Origin: Sulfurovum sp.
GTDB taxonomy: Bacteria; Campylobacterota; Campylobacteria; Campylobacterales; Sulfurovaceae
DNA: 47,839 bases
NCBI GenBank assembly: GCA_027063305.1
Contig: JAMORY010000014.1
Location: forward strand, 1 to 47,839
Reading direction: 5' to 3'
The notes beneath the pieces are model-generated. The model saw nothing but the letters and a program-made list of their open reading frames with translations. It was not told where the DNA came from and did not search any database. Below are positions 5,730 to 14,511 of this stretch, in pieces. The position numbers and the translations under genes are program-made. Numbering within the stretch: the stretch's first letter is position 1; each line of letters opens with the position of its first letter.

Positions 5730-7778
5730 TTAAACCGTAATCTCTTTTATATCCGCAATATCCCTAAACGTCTTATAGATCGAAGCGATCATATGCAATC
5801 TGTTACGCTTAAGATCCTCATCTTCCGCATTGACCAAGACATCATCAAAATACTGGTCAAGCTCACGCTTCAATCCAAAGAGTGCCTCAAGCTTTGTTTT
5901 GTAATCAGGATAGTCACTGTTAATGACCTTCTCATAAGCATTATAGAGTGCCACTTCCGCATCCTCTTTAAAGAGGCTCACATCAATGCTCAAGTCACCC
6001 TCAAGATCGACATCCTTTGAGATGTTCGCAACACGTTTAAAGGTCGTAAACTGTTCTTTGAACTCATCACTGCCTACGATCTCATTGAGTGCGGCCACCT
6101 TCTTGGCGATCTCGTTGATATCCAACTCTCCCGAAGCAAGAACCGCGGCAATAACAGACGGGTTGGCATCGAGTGATTTGTTGATACGCTCGATAATGAA
6201 GGCTTTAAGCACTTCGGTATCGAACTGGGCATACTCCCCTTTAAGCAGTTCAAGCATATCATCTATGTGAAACGGTACATCATTGTCTGTAACGATACGC
6301 ACGATCCCATTCACCGCACGGCGCAATGCGAACGGGTCTTTGGAACCGGTAGGGATCTTACCTACCGAGAAGAGTCCAAGCAGTGTGTCAAGCTTGATAC
6401 TCATCGCCACAATAGCAGAAAAGAGAGAACTTGGAAGTTCCGCTCCCTCACCTACAGGCATGTACTGCTCTTTAATAGCGTTGTAGACCAGCGGGTCTTC
6501 TCCAAGCGCCTTGGCATAGTAGTACCCCATCAGCCCCTGAAGCTCGGTGAACTCATAGACCATTTCACTCATCAGGTCAGCTTTGGCAAGTTCGACCGCT
6601 CTGTCCATCAGTTTTTCAAGCTCAGCCGCACTCTTGCCTGTCTGGACTTCCAATCTGTCCATGTAAAGTGCCAGCAGTCTAAGGGCGATATGCTTCTCAC
6701 GTTTGATCTTGTCAGCCAGTGTTCCCAGCCCATCGATGAACTGTACTTTCTCCAAACCATCGGTAGAGAGTCCATTTTTAAGGTCGTTACGATAGAAGAA
6801 AAGTCCATCAGCCAGACGCGGTTTCAGTACACGTTCATTCCCTGCGATCACCTTTGAATAATCATCCGTATAGGCATTGGAGACAACCACGAACTTGTTG
6901 GTGATCTTCCCTTTCTCAAAAACAGGGAAGTAACGCTGATGCTCTTTCATAGAGGTGATGATCACTTCCGGCGGCAGTTCAAGGAACATCTCATCGAAGT
7001 TACCTACCAACGCTTTAGGGTTTTCCGTAATAGCGACCACTTCGGCAAGAAGCGCACTATCTCGCTCGATCACAATACCATGCGTATCTTCAAGCGCATC
7101 GAACTGCTCCAAGATCAACGCTTCACGCGCTTTAGGCTCAATCATGACCGCACCCTCTTGGAGTACCTTTTCATAGTTCTCGATCGCAGGTACATCTACC
7201 GCATCATACGTCACCATACGGTGTACATAGGTTTTGGTATCCGACTCCACACCAAAAAGCTCTACCGGTACGGAAGTTTCACCCAAACGTACCTGAAGCC
7301 ATCTGACCGGACGAATGAACTCATCGCTTCTATCTCCCCAGCGCATCATCTTTCCAAATGCCATCGAAGCGATCCATTTTTCGATCATCTCCTGCAACAG
7401 TGTGGCAGTCTGAGCGCCCTTCTCCTCTTTTTTAAAGTAAAGTACCTCTGTCTTCCCCTTCTGAGCACGTCCAAGTTCGGAAAGATCCACTCCGCACTTT
7501 CTAGCAAACCCCAGTGCCGCAGGTGTCGGTTCTCCATCTTTAAAAGCCGCAGTTTCGGGAGGTCCCATCAGTTCGATAGTGCTGTCCTCTTGCTTTGTCG
7601 GCATCGCATCATGACGAAGCACCAGACGTCTTGGTGTATAGACAAAAGTAAAATCTGATCTCAGCTTGTAGCTCTCAAGCAGTTTCTGCCATGAGGCTTC
7701 TATATTTTTTACGATCTTAAGCAACGGGATCGCCGGAAGTTCTTCAACACCGATCTCAATTAGTAATGGTTGTGTCAT
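5730..7778 (-). CDS. glyS: Glycyl-tRNA synthetase beta subunit
   Basis: Beta subunit of the heterotetrameric bacterial GlyRS; it binds tRNA-Gly while the alpha subunit (GlyQ, not in this window) activates glycine. At 682 residues it has the family's usual length. Visible features are the N-terminal 'LLIEIGVEELPA' near residues 5-16, 'FGKMMRWGD' near 142-150, 'FIRPVRWL' near 155-162, an HD-like region near residues 360-420, and a C-terminal helical anticodon-binding domain ending in 'RNRLHMIASIYKTF'. It precedes the mnmC-like gene by 188 bases containing the structured element. The divergent neighbour is the M48 protease. Confidence 0.96.
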   Translation of the reverse strand: MTQPLLIEIGVEELPAIPLLKIVKNIEASWQKLLESYKLRSDFTFVYTPRRLVLRHDAMPTKQEDSTIELMGPPETAAFKDGEPTPAALGFARKCGVDLSELGRAQKGKTEVLYFKKEEKGAQTATLLQEMIEKWIASMAFGKMMRWGDRSDEFIRPVRWLQVRLGETSVPVELFGVESDTKTYVHRMVTYDAVDVPAIENYEKVLQEGAVMIEPKAREALILEQFDALEDTHGIVIERDSALLAEVVAITENPKALVGNFDEMFLELPPEVIITSMKEHQRYFPVFEKGKITNKFVVVSNAYTDDYSKVIAGNERVLKPRLADGLFFYRNDLKNGLSTDGLEKVQFIDGLGTLADKIKREKHIALRLLALYMDRLEVQTGKSAAELEKLMDRAVELAKADLMSEMVYEFTELQGLMGYYYAKALGEDPLVYNAIKEQYMPVGEGAELPSSLFSAIVAMSIKLDTLLGLFSVGKIPTGSKDPFALRRAVNGIVRIVTDNDVPFHIDDMLELLKGEYAQFDTEVLKAFIIERINKSLDANPSVIAAVLASGELDINEIAKKVAALNEIVGSDEFKEQFTTFKRVANISKDVDLEGDLSIDVSLFKEDAEVALYNAYEKVINSDYPDYKTKLEALFGLKRELDQYFDDVLVNAEDEDLKRNRLHMIASIYKTFRDIADIKEITV

Positions 7779-7864
7779 ATTGGATAATCCTGTAAGGAGA
7801 TAATAGGAGATATTTTACCCAAAAGTTGGTAAATAGGGGGTTAGAGATTTAAATCGAGCTTGGC

Positions 7865-7870
7865 TATAAT
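7865..7870 (+). promoter_or_regulatory. Putative -10 box for the M48 protease gene
   Basis: TATAAT in the glyS/M48 divergent intergenic region, 32 bases before the preferred ATG at 7903. No convincing -35 box is visible. Confidence 0.5.
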
Positions 7871-7902
7871 TCAACATCATCAAAAGTATGGGAGAAGAGA
7901 AG

Positions 7903-8667
7903 ATGAAACGGACGATAGCCTTACTCTGTAGCGCTGTGATCCTAACCGCCTGCGATACGCGCGTATCACCGCAGCAGGAGCGTGCTTTGGGGGAGCAGCA
8001 GGCACAACAGGTACTTCAAAAATCGAAAGTCAGCAAAAATCCGACATACAATCGCCGTGTCACACGTGTAGGTAAACGCATCGCCCGTGTAGCGAACAGA
8101 CCCAACTTCCATTGGCGATACTATGTGCTCGATAACCCTACCGCCAATGCCTTTGTACTTCCCGGCGGGAAGATATTCGTCAATACGGGGCTATTCAAGT
8201 ACATCCACTCCGATGCAGAACTGGCAACGGTCATTGCACATGAGGTAGCGCATGCTCTTAAATCTCACGGTATTGACGGTGCGCAACGCCAACAGAACGC
8301 ATCGCTTGTGGGTGCACTAATCCAAGTGGGTATGGGAGTAGCAGGGGTGGATCCATCACTGGCTCGAACGGTCAATCAAGCCTACGGATACGGTGCTACA
8401 TACGGGTACTTACGCCCTTACTCCAGAGAAAAAGAAGCCGAAGCCGATGCTATTGGGCTGATGCTCATGGCAAAAGCAGGCTATGACCCAAGAGCCGCTT
8501 TGGCTTTTTGGGAGAAGTTCGCTAAAGCGGGTTCCGGTATGCCTGAATTTCTCTCTACCCATCCAAGCTCCTCTCACAGGATCGCAAACCTGCGTAGACT
8601 TATGCCTCAGGCGATCGCACTCTATGAGCGAAGCCCCTACAGAAGACGCTACGCATCCGGGCGTTAG
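7903..8667 (+). CDS. M48-family metalloprotease lipoprotein (LoiP/BepA-like)
   Basis: A zinc metalloprotease predicted to be anchored in the envelope. I choose the second ATG, which gives a 254-residue product with a canonical lipoprotein signal, MKRTIALLCSAVILTAC (lipobox LTAC, Cys17); the upstream in-frame ATG only adds MGEEK. The zinc motif HEVAH is at residues about 113-117 ('TVIAHEVAHALKSHG'), with the third ligand expected in 'REKEAEADAIGL' near 183-194. The C-terminal 'FLSTHPSSSHRIANL' is typical of the family. There is no TPR domain, so it resembles LoiP/YcaL more than BepA. Likely role: turnover or quality control of outer-membrane proteins. Confidence 0.9.
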   Translation: MKRTIALLCSAVILTACDTRVSPQQERALGEQQAQQVLQKSKVSKNPTYNRRVTRVGKRIARVANRPNFHWRYYVLDNPTANAFVLPGGKIFVNTGLFKYIHSDAELATVIAHEVAHALKSHGIDGAQRQQNASLVGALIQVGMGVAGVDPSLARTVNQAYGYGATYGYLRPYSREKEAEADAIGLMLMAKAGYDPRAALAFWEKFAKAGSGMPEFLSTHPSSSHRIANLRRLMPQAIALYERSPYRRRYASGR

Positions 8668-8819
8668 CGATCCTCTTTTTCCTGCGCCTCTTTTTCGGCA
8701 AGATCTTTACGACGCCACTCTTCATCGAACTTGGAGCGGAAGTTGTTTCTTACGATCGCAAAGGTCATATAGGCAAAAAGCCCTGCTACGACAATATAAA
8801 GATAGTCACCAAATGACAT
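8664..8819 (-). CDS. Small membrane protein of 51 residues
   Basis: An unnamed small gene read from the sequence. The product has one hydrophobic segment at residues about 7-23 ('LYIVVAGLFAYMTFAIV') and then a highly charged tail rich in Lys/Glu/Arg that looks helical. The ATG overlaps the trmL stop codon (TAATG), which indicates translational coupling, and its stop overlaps the 3' end of the convergent M48 gene by a few bases. Coding character is supported by the tight junctions and by a clear membrane-plus-charged-tail architecture. I do not recognise a family. Confidence 0.75.
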   Translation of the reverse strand: MSFGDYLYIVVAGLFAYMTFAIVRNNFRSKFDEEWRRKDLAEKEAQEKEDR

Positions 8820-9319
8820 TAGGATTCCTTTGTAGCTAAAGTATTGGGGATCGTGATCTTCTCGAACCCCTCATAGTTCTGTCGAACCGCATCGTAAAGC
8901 ACCACACCTACGCTCACACCAAGATTGAGGCTTCTGCCTTTAGGTCCCATAGGAATGGTAATGCACTGCTTGGGGTGTTCTAAGAGTACCCGTTCATCAA
9001 TTCCCTTGGTCTCCGAACCGAACAGAATAAAATCACCCTTTTTAAAAGGAGCATTGAAGTAGAGATTGTCCGTTTTAGTCGTGGACATATAACTGTTCTT
9101 TCCGATAGGATGGGCTTTGAGAAATTCATCAAAGCTCTCCCAGACCACAAGATCGAGCTCTTTCCAATAGTCCAGTCCTGCACGCTTGACCGCTTTGTCG
9201 TCAATATCAAACCCTAGCGGCTTGACCAAATGCAGTGTTGCACCAAGATTGACACAAATACGCCCGATAGTTCCGGTATTTTGAGGAATTTGTGGCTCGA
9301 CTAGAACAACATTGAACAT
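8819..9319 (-). CDS. trmL: tRNA (cytidine/uridine-34-2'-O)-methyltransferase TrmL
   Basis: SPOUT-class enzyme that 2'-O-methylates the wobble base of tRNA-Leu isoacceptors. The 166-residue length is standard. Motifs are 'VLVEPQIPQNTGTIGR' near residues 5-20, 'LVKPLGFDIDDKAVKRAGLD' near 32-51, 'ILFGSETKGI' near 98-107 and the knot region 'IPMGPKGRSLNLGVSVGVVL' near 122-141. It is coupled to the downstream 51-residue membrane protein gene by a TAATG overlap. An inverted REP-like pair lies immediately upstream. Confidence 0.94.
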   Translation of the reverse strand: MFNVVLVEPQIPQNTGTIGRICVNLGATLHLVKPLGFDIDDKAVKRAGLDYWKELDLVVWESFDEFLKAHPIGKNSYMSTTKTDNLYFNAPFKKGDFILFGSETKGIDERVLLEHPKQCITIPMGPKGRSLNLGVSVGVVLYDAVRQNYEGFEKITIPNTLATKES

Positions 9320-9336
9320 TTTTTTCCTTTTTTTAT

Positions 9337-9438
9337 GTAGGTCGGGGTATCTTTACCCCGATATTGATATCTGGATGAGATAAAATGTTTATTTGTGTAT
9401 CATAAATCAATCGTCGGGGTGGGGACACCCCGACCTAC
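9337..9438. repeat. Inverted pair of REP-like hairpins (REPIN-like)
   Basis: Left half: GTAG at 9337-9340, then stem TCGGGGTA (9342-9349) and TACCCCGA (9354-9361) with a 4-base loop. Right half: stem GTCGGGGTG (9413-9421) and CACCCCGAC (9426-9434) with loop GGGA, then CTAC at 9435-9438. The outer 12 bases form a perfect terminal inverted repeat (GTAGGTCGGGGT). About 50 bases of AT-rich spacer lie between. It fills the trmL-purU gap and encodes nothing. The architecture matches REPINs described for RAYT-mobilised REPs. Confidence 0.75.
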
Positions 9439-9448
9439 TCATTCCTCA

Positions 9449-10285
9449 CTAAAATACGATCGTTTTATTACCGTTGACAAAAACACGGTCATGCAGTACC
9501 AAGTTCAATGCACGGGAGAGTACGACCTTCTCCACATCACGTCCGGCACGTTGCATATCTCTCCAATCGAAACGGTGATTGACAGGAATGACATCTTGTG
9601 CGATGATCGGTCCTTCATCAAGATCGTCCGTGACAAAGTGTGCCGTTGCACCGATGATCTTTACTCCTCTTTCAAATGCCTGTTTATAAGGATTCGCTCC
9701 GATAAAGGCAGGAAGGAAGGAGTGGTGAATATTGATAATACGCTGAGGATATGCCGAAACAAAGGCAGGGGTAAGGATACGCATATATTTGGCAAGTACG
9801 ATGTAGTCGAACGCATTCCCATCGATCTTTGCCATCACTTTTGCTTCATGCTCCTCTCTACTAAGCCCTTCAGCAGGTACATGGAAGAAAGGTATGTCAA
9901 AACGTTCAACAAGATCTCTTAGCGTATCATGATTGGCAATGACACACTCGATCTGGGCACCCAATTCACCCGCGGCATACCGGATGAGGATATCACCCAG
10001 TGCATGCGACTCTTTGGTAGCGAGAATGACTATTTTCTTATCTTGTGGTGCGATTACACGAATATGCGCATCTTCAGGCGCGACTTCTCTTAGGGCTGCA
10101 TCAAGCTCTTCTATCTCGAACGTACCGCTGACGACCGTACGCATAAAGAACTTCTCATTCTCTTTATCAACGAACTCACGGTTGGAATCGATATTGAGAT
10201 CACGGTCGTAGAATACCTTGGATATCTTATAGACCAATCCCTTGGCATCATGACAGTCGATAAGTACACGCACTCTGGTTTCCAC
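9449..10285 (-). CDS. purU: Formyltetrahydrofolate deformylase PurU
   Basis: Hydrolyses 10-formyl-THF to formate and THF, balancing one-carbon pools and supplying formate to PurT. It has 278 residues: an N-terminal ACT domain (residues about 1-80, starting 'RVRVLIDCHDAKGLVYKI') and a formyltransferase domain with 'IVLAKYMRILTPAFV' near 182-196, 'RIINIHHSFLPAFIGANPY' near 201-219 and 'GATAHFVTDDLDEGPIIAQD' near 231-250 containing the catalytic His and Asp. The loop with 'HHSFLPAF' separates PurU from PurN. It is bracketed by REP-like elements on both sides. Confidence 0.95.
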   Translation of the reverse strand: METRVRVLIDCHDAKGLVYKISKVFYDRDLNIDSNREFVDKENEKFFMRTVVSGTFEIEELDAALREVAPEDAHIRVIAPQDKKIVILATKESHALGDILIRYAAGELGAQIECVIANHDTLRDLVERFDIPFFHVPAEGLSREEHEAKVMAKIDGNAFDYIVLAKYMRILTPAFVSAYPQRIINIHHSFLPAFIGANPYKQAFERGVKIIGATAHFVTDDLDEGPIIAQDVIPVNHRFDWRDMQRAGRDVEKVVLSRALNLVLHDRVFVNGNKTIVF

Positions 10286-10307
10286 TACTACAACCCTTTA
10301 TAATAAA

Positions 10308-10332
10308 GGGCACCCACAAGGGGTACTCCTAC
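10308..10332 (-). repeat. REP-like palindrome with GTAG foot
   Basis: On the minus strand GTAG leads into the stem GTACCC / GGGTGC (one G-T wobble) with a short TTGT-containing loop. It lies between the leuB 3' end and the purU start. The GTAG foot and size match the elements at 2680-2704 and 9337-9438, although the stem sequence differs. Confidence 0.5.
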
Positions 10333-10377
10333 AATTAATATAAAATAAAGCGGAGCCACCGCACCGCTTACAACAAC

Positions 10378-10405
10378 TATTCACTATTTGTTATTCACCA
10401 TTCAC
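10378..10405. repeat. Degenerate heptamer array near the leuB 3' end
   Basis: TATTCAC, TATTTGT, TATTCAC, CATTCAC in 7-bp phase, ending 16 bases before the leuB stop codon on the transcribed side. Units are diverged, suggesting an old array. Confidence 0.5.
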
Positions 10406-10421
10406 TTCATACGTAGTGTGA

Positions 10422-11489
10422 CTATCGTGAGGCATAGTCTGCGATAATATCACCCATCTCCGAACAAGAGACGATCTCTTTGGCATCGTAATCACCGATA
10501 TCTCCGGTTCTATACCCTTCAGCCAACGCTTTTTTGATCGCTTCATCGATACGGTCTGCCGCTTCCTGCTCATTAAGCGCATAACGAAGCATCATACTTG
10601 CAGATGAGATGGTTGCCAACGGATTGGCGATCCCCTGCCCTGCGATGTCAGGCGCAGAACCGTGGATCGGCTCGAAAAGCCCTACACCTTTTCCCGTACT
10701 TGCACTTGGAAGCAAACCGATTGAACCGCTTAACATAGAAGCCGCATCGGAAAGGATATCTCCAAAAATGTTCCCTGTCAAGATCACATCGAACTGTTTA
10801 GGATCACGGATCAGTTGCATAGCGGCATTATCGACATACATATGAGAGAGTTCCACTTCAGGATAGTCTTTTGCCACATCCTCTACGATCTCTCTCCAGA
10901 ATTGGCTTACCTCAAGCACGTTCGCTTTATCGACAGAACACAAACGCTTGTTTCTCTTCATCGCGATATCGAACGCCACGACCGCGATACGTCTTACTTC
11001 CTCTTTAGTATAGACCATGGTGTTGTAGGCTCTATCTTCCAAAAGTTCTCTTGGCTGACCGAAGTAGATACCGCCTGTGAGCTCACGTACGACCATGATA
11101 TCCACACCCTGGATCACTTCAGGCTTGAGGCTGGAAGCGTTGACCAGTTCATCATAGACCATTGCCGGTCTGAGGTTGGCGAACGTCCCCATCTCTTTAC
11201 GAAGACCCAGCAGTCCTGTCTCAGGTCTTAGATGACGCTCAAGGTTATCCCATTTCGGGCCACCGATCGCACCAAAGAGTACGGCATCGACCTTCTTGAC
11301 ACCTTGAATGGTCTCTTCAGGAAGCGGTACACCCGTCTCATCGATCGCAGCTCCACCAAGAAGCATCTCTTCATATTTAAGATTGAATCCCTGTGCGACA
11401 GAGACCGCATCCAATACTTTGATCGCTTCATCTACGATCTCAGGTCCGATCCCATCACCTTTGATAACACCAATTCTATAACTATTCAT
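10422..11489 (-). CDS. leuB: 3-isopropylmalate dehydrogenase LeuB
   Basis: NAD-dependent oxidative decarboxylation of 3-isopropylmalate in leucine synthesis. The 355-residue length is standard. Motifs are '[17 protein letters not shown]' near residues 6-22, '[17 protein letters not shown]' near 93-109, '[15 protein letters not shown]' near 132-146, '[20 protein letters not shown]' near 234-253 and the adenine-binding '[16 protein letters not shown]' near 269-284. It lies one base after the leuD stop codon on the coding strand, so leuD and leuB are co-transcribed. Confidence 0.97.
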   Translation of the reverse strand: MNSYRIGVIKGDGIGPEIVDEAIKVLDAVSVAQGFNLKYEEMLLGGAAIDETGVPLPEETIQGVKKVDAVLFGAIGGPKWDNLERHLRPETGLLGLRKEMGTFANLRPAMVYDELVNASSLKPEVIQGVDIMVVRELTGGIYFGQPRELLEDRAYNTMVYTKEEVRRIAVVAFDIAMKRNKRLCSVDKANVLEVSQFWREIVEDVAKDYPEVELSHMYVDNAAMQLIRDPKQFDVILTGNIFGDILSDAASMLSGSIGLLPSASTGKGVGLFEPIHGSAPDIAGQGIANPLATISSASMMLRYALNEQEAADRIDEAIKKALAEGYRTGDIGDYDAKEIVSCSEMGDIIADYASR

Positions 11490-11490
11490 C

Positions 11491-11982
11491 TTATGCTCCT
11501 GCCTCGATCTCTTTTTTAGCGAAATTGATCAACCCGCCCGCATCTACCAACTCCTGCATAAATGCCGGGATCGGTGTGAACTTGTAGGTCTTTGCCTGTG
11601 TGACATTGATGATCTCACCCGCATCCATATCGATACGTACCGTATCACCTTCATTGATCTCGTCCGCCTCTTTCAATTCAAAGATAGGCAATCCCATATT
11701 GAATGCATTTCTGTAGAAAATACGTGCGAATGTCGGTGCGATCACTGCATTGATCCCCGCAGCTTTCAGTGCGATAGGCGCATGCTCACGGCTTGAACCG
11801 CAACCGAAGTTCTCTCCGGCAACGATGATATCGCCTTCACTCATCTTGGAGACGAACTCAGGATCAGCATCCTCCATAACGTGTTTTGCCAGTTCACTCG
11901 GCTCACTGGTATTGAGATATCGTGCGGCAATAATCAGGTCCGTATCGATATTATCGCCGAATTTCCAAACTTTTCCTTGCAA
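11491..11982 (-). CDS. leuD: 3-isopropylmalate dehydratase small subunit LeuD
   Basis: Small subunit of isopropylmalate isomerase; it pairs with LeuC, which is not in this window. I start it at a TTG (complement of 11980-11982), giving [17 protein letters not shown], the normal LeuD N-terminus, and 163 residues. AGGA lies six bases upstream of this TTG. The open frame extends 25 codons further to 12057, but that stretch (MAKSFFLAII...) does not resemble the family and overlaps the rpoD promoter area. Signature '[18 protein letters not shown]' covers residues about 54-71. Co-transcribed with leuB. Confidence 0.93.
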   Translation of the reverse strand: MQGKVWKFGDNIDTDLIIAARYLNTSEPSELAKHVMEDADPEFVSKMSEGDIIVAGENFGCGSSREHAPIALKAAGINAVIAPTFARIFYRNAFNMGLPIFELKEADEINEGDTVRIDMDAGEIINVTQAKTYKFTPIPAFMQELVDAGGLINFAKKEIEAGA

Positions 11983-12088
11983 AGTGCATCCTTTAAAACG
12001 CGAGGTCGCCCTCGATAAAATTTTCGCGATTATAGCCAAAAAAAAGGATTTTGCCAAATCGCATACGCAAAAACGAAGAAATTTTCGG

Positions 12089-12094
12089 TATAAT
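12089..12094 (+). promoter_or_regulatory. Putative -10 box of the rpoD promoter
   Basis: TATAAT 74 bases upstream of the rpoD ATG, in the leuD-rpoD divergent region. The untranslated leader would be about 65 bases and ends in AAAGGGGCCCC before the ATG. Confidence 0.5.
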
Positions 12095-12167
12095 CCACCT
12101 TAAATAATCCTGAGTTCTATACATCCATTATTGAATCACACGATACACTATCTAGTAAAGGGGCCCC

Positions 12168-14018
12168 ATGGCAACAAAAGACAGTATGAAACAGATCGAA
12201 GCACTTTTTAAGTCTAAAAAGAAGGGTGATGTTGTTACATTTGAGAACATCGCAAAAGAGTTCACCAAAGCACCTACGGCTGCACAGGCAAAAAAGATCG
12301 CGAAAATGGCGGAAGAGGCGAAAGTAGAGATCATCTCCGCTTCCGAATATGCCAAACACCTCACAGACAAAGAGAGCAAACGTCGTAAAGATGCACGTAA
12401 GCGTGCCGCTGACGGGGAGATAGAGGATGAGTTCGACCTCCATAAGGAGAAAGAGCTTCTTGAGTGGAGCCGCTCAGACTCCCCTGTTCGTATGTACCTG
12501 CGTGAAATGGGTAAGATCCCGCTTTTGACCAAAGAAGAAGAGGTGGAGCTGAGTAAACAGATCGAAGAGGGTGAAGAGATCATTATCGATGCGATCTGTT
12601 CGGTTCCTTACCTCATCGACTATATCCTTAACTACAAAGAGCCGCTGCTTAACCGTGAAAGACGTGTAAAAGAGCTCTTTAAAAGCTTTGAGGATGAAAA
12701 AGGCGACAGTGACAAAGAGGATGCCGATGAGAGTGATGAGAGCGAAGGAAGTGAAAAACCAAAGAACGACAAGCGTGTCAAGCAGGTCGTAGAGAGCTTC
12801 AAACGTCTGGAAAAAGCAAAAAAAGAGTGGATGAAAGCACGTGAGGGCTTGGACGAACTGCTTGCCAATGAGACCGACCCTGTCAAGATCATCCATGAAC
12901 GTTTGAAGATCGCCTTTAAAAAAGAGCAGCTCAAAGCTGCCCTACTTGACCTCGGACCGACATCCAAACTCATCAACGAGCTGGTCAAGGCGATGGAAAC
13001 GGCCCTCAAGAGTGACGACAGTTTCGATAAAGAGCTGAAACGTTTGGAGTACAAACTACCACTCTTTAACGATACGCTCAGAGCCAACCACCAGAAGATC
13101 CTTGATAACATTATCCATATGGATAAAGAAGATATTATCGATGCCGTACCCGAAACAACGATGGTCAGCACCTATGTCGAGATCAAGAAGCTCTTTGAGA
13201 CAAGAGAGGCAAGTAAAGGCGGTTTTGACCTGAGCGAAGAGAAGCTCCAAGAGATTCTTAACCAGATCCGTCAAGGTAAGGCAAAGAGTGAGAAAGCCAA
13301 AACACGTATGGCAAAATCGAACCTCCGTCTGGTCGTCTCTATTGCTAAACGTTACACCAACCGTGGTCTGCCTTTCCTTGACCTCATCCAAGAAGGGAAT
13401 ATCGGTCTAATGAAAGCCGTTGACAAATTCGAGTACGAAAAAGGGTACAAGTTCTCCACCTATGCAACATGGTGGATCCGTCAGGCGATCTCAAGAGCTA
13501 TTGCCGATCAGGCAAGAACCATCCGTATCCCGATCCATATGATCGAGACGATCAACCGCATCAACAAGATCATCCGTAAATACCTCCAAGAGACGGGGAA
13601 AGAGCCCGATCTCGATACGATCGCAAAAGAGGTGGGACTCTCTGTAGATAAAGTCAAGAACGTTATCAAGATCACCAAAGAACCTGTTTCACTTGAGACA
13701 CCGGTGGGTGATGAGGATGACGGAAGATTCGGTGACTTCATTGAGGACAAAACAACACTAAGCCCGACCGATGCAGTACTCAAAGACGACCTCAACAACC
13801 AGATCGATGAAGTGCTCGATCAACTCAATGAAAGAGAGAAAGCGGTCATTCGTATGCGTTTTGGACTGCTTGAAGATGAGAGTGACAGAACACTAGAAGA
13901 GATCGGAAAAGAGCTCAATGTGACCCGTGAACGTGTCAGACAAATAGAGAGTTCCGCGATCAAGAAACTTAAGCATCCTAAGGTAGGACGTAAGCTGAAG
14001 AACTATATAGAAGAGTGA
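12168..14018 (+). CDS. rpoD: RNA polymerase primary sigma factor RpoD (sigma-70)
   Basis: Housekeeping sigma factor. The 616-residue product has an N-terminal region 1.1 (residues 1-80), region 1.2 with '[20 protein letters not shown]' near 104-123, a long acidic non-conserved region containing '[18 protein letters not shown]', region 2 with '[20 protein letters not shown]' and '[20 protein letters not shown]' for -10 recognition and melting, region 3, and region 4 with '[20 protein letters not shown]' near the C-terminus for -35 contact. The Lys/Glu-rich stretch is usual in Campylobacterota RpoD. The short inverted repeat GAGAAGACTCTTCTC just after the stop may act in termination. Confidence 0.97.
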   Translation: MATKDSMKQIEALFKSKKKGDVVTFENIAKEFTKAPTAAQAKKIAKMAEEAKVEIISASEYAKHLTDKESKRRKDARKRAADGEIEDEFDLHKEKELLEWSRSDSPVRMYLREMGKIPLLTKEEEVELSKQIEEGEEIIIDAICSVPYLIDYILNYKEPLLNRERRVKELFKSFEDEKGDSDKEDADESDESEGSEKPKNDKRVKQVVESFKRLEKAKKEWMKAREGLDELLANETDPVKIIHERLKIAFKKEQLKAALLDLGPTSKLINELVKAMETALKSDDSFDKELKRLEYKLPLFNDTLRANHQKILDNIIHMDKEDIIDAVPETTMVSTYVEIKKLFETREASKGGFDLSEEKLQEILNQIRQGKAKSEKAKTRMAKSNLRLVVSIAKRYTNRGLPFLDLIQEGNIGLMKAVDKFEYEKGYKFSTYATWWIRQAISRAIADQARTIRIPIHMIETINRINKIIRKYLQETGKEPDLDTIAKEVGLSVDKVKNVIKITKEPVSLETPVGDEDDGRFGDFIEDKTTLSPTDAVLKDDLNNQIDEVLDQLNEREKAVIRMRFGLLEDESDRTLEEIGKELNVTRERVRQIESSAIKKLKHPKVGRKLKNYIEE

Positions 14019-14028
14019 TACAGCAGGA

Positions 14029-14043
14029 GAAGACTCTTCTCTC
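14029..14043 (+). terminator. Possible hairpin after rpoD
   Basis: GAGAAGA and TCTTCTC separated by one base form a palindrome 11 bases after the rpoD stop. There is no long T-run, so intrinsic termination is uncertain. Confidence 0.3.
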
Positions 14044-14124
14044 ACTCGGAGTTCACATTCCGTTCACAATTTTATGTTAGTTTACAAAGAATGGTAGCTT
14101 ATGCTACTTTTTGAAGGGAAGAGA

Positions 14125-14511
14125 ATGGAAAAATTATCTATAGAAGAGACAAAATATACACCCCGCATTATAATGGATGCCGAAAAAGGACTTCTTCAGA
14201 TCAAGGGAAAGTCCTATCCTGAAAATACATTTGAGTTCTACAAGCCTATGATTGAGTGGATCGAAACATACTTTCGATCCCCACAAGTCAAGACGACACT
14301 GCAAATGGAGATCATCTACTTCAACTCCAGTAGTTCCAAATTCTTTTTTGACCTTTTCGATCGTCTAGAAGAATACAGGGAGAGATCGGACATCACAATA
14401 GAGTGGATCTATGACCCTGAGAACGAAAGTGCTTTGGAAGCTGGAGAAGACTTCATTGATGATTTTGAGATGCTTAATATCCAACTTATAGAGAAGTGGA
14501 CCACCTCATGA
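14125..14511 (+). CDS. SiaC-family regulatory phosphoprotein (DUF1987)
   Basis: A 128-residue protein of the family that includes Pseudomonas SiaC, the phosphorylatable switch protein controlled by a SiaB kinase and a SiaA phosphatase. Family features are 'YTPRIIMDAEKGLLQIKGKS' near residues 11-30, 'YPENTFEFYKP' and 'MEIIYFNSSSSKFFFDLFD'. The position matching the SiaC phosphosite I recall (Thr68) is Ser68 here when counted from the second ATG. I prefer that ATG (MEKLSIEE) over the one at 14101 because AAGGGAAGAG precedes it. The stop overlaps the kinase ATG (ATGA), and four genes are tightly linked to 18333, so it belongs to one signalling operon. Confidence 0.85.
   Translation: MEKLSIEETKYTPRIIMDAEKGLLQIKGKSYPENTFEFYKPMIEWIETYFRSPQVKTTLQMEIIYFNSSSSKFFFDLFDRLEEYRERSDITIEWIYDPENESALEAGEDFIDDFEMLNIQLIEKWTTS

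Noticed and set aside
6939-7658. A 239-residue open frame on the plus strand within glyS
   Set aside because: Complementary-frame shadow of glyS; composition (many His, Arg, Ser) and lack of domains are typical of such shadows.
11983-12057. N-terminal extension of LeuD
   Set aside because: The extra 25 residues do not match LeuD, while a TTG with a ribosome binding site starts the conserved N-terminus.
12474-13171. Minus-strand open frames within rpoD
   Set aside because: Shadows of the Lys/Glu-rich rpoD coding strand, giving Phe/Leu/Ser-rich nonsense products.
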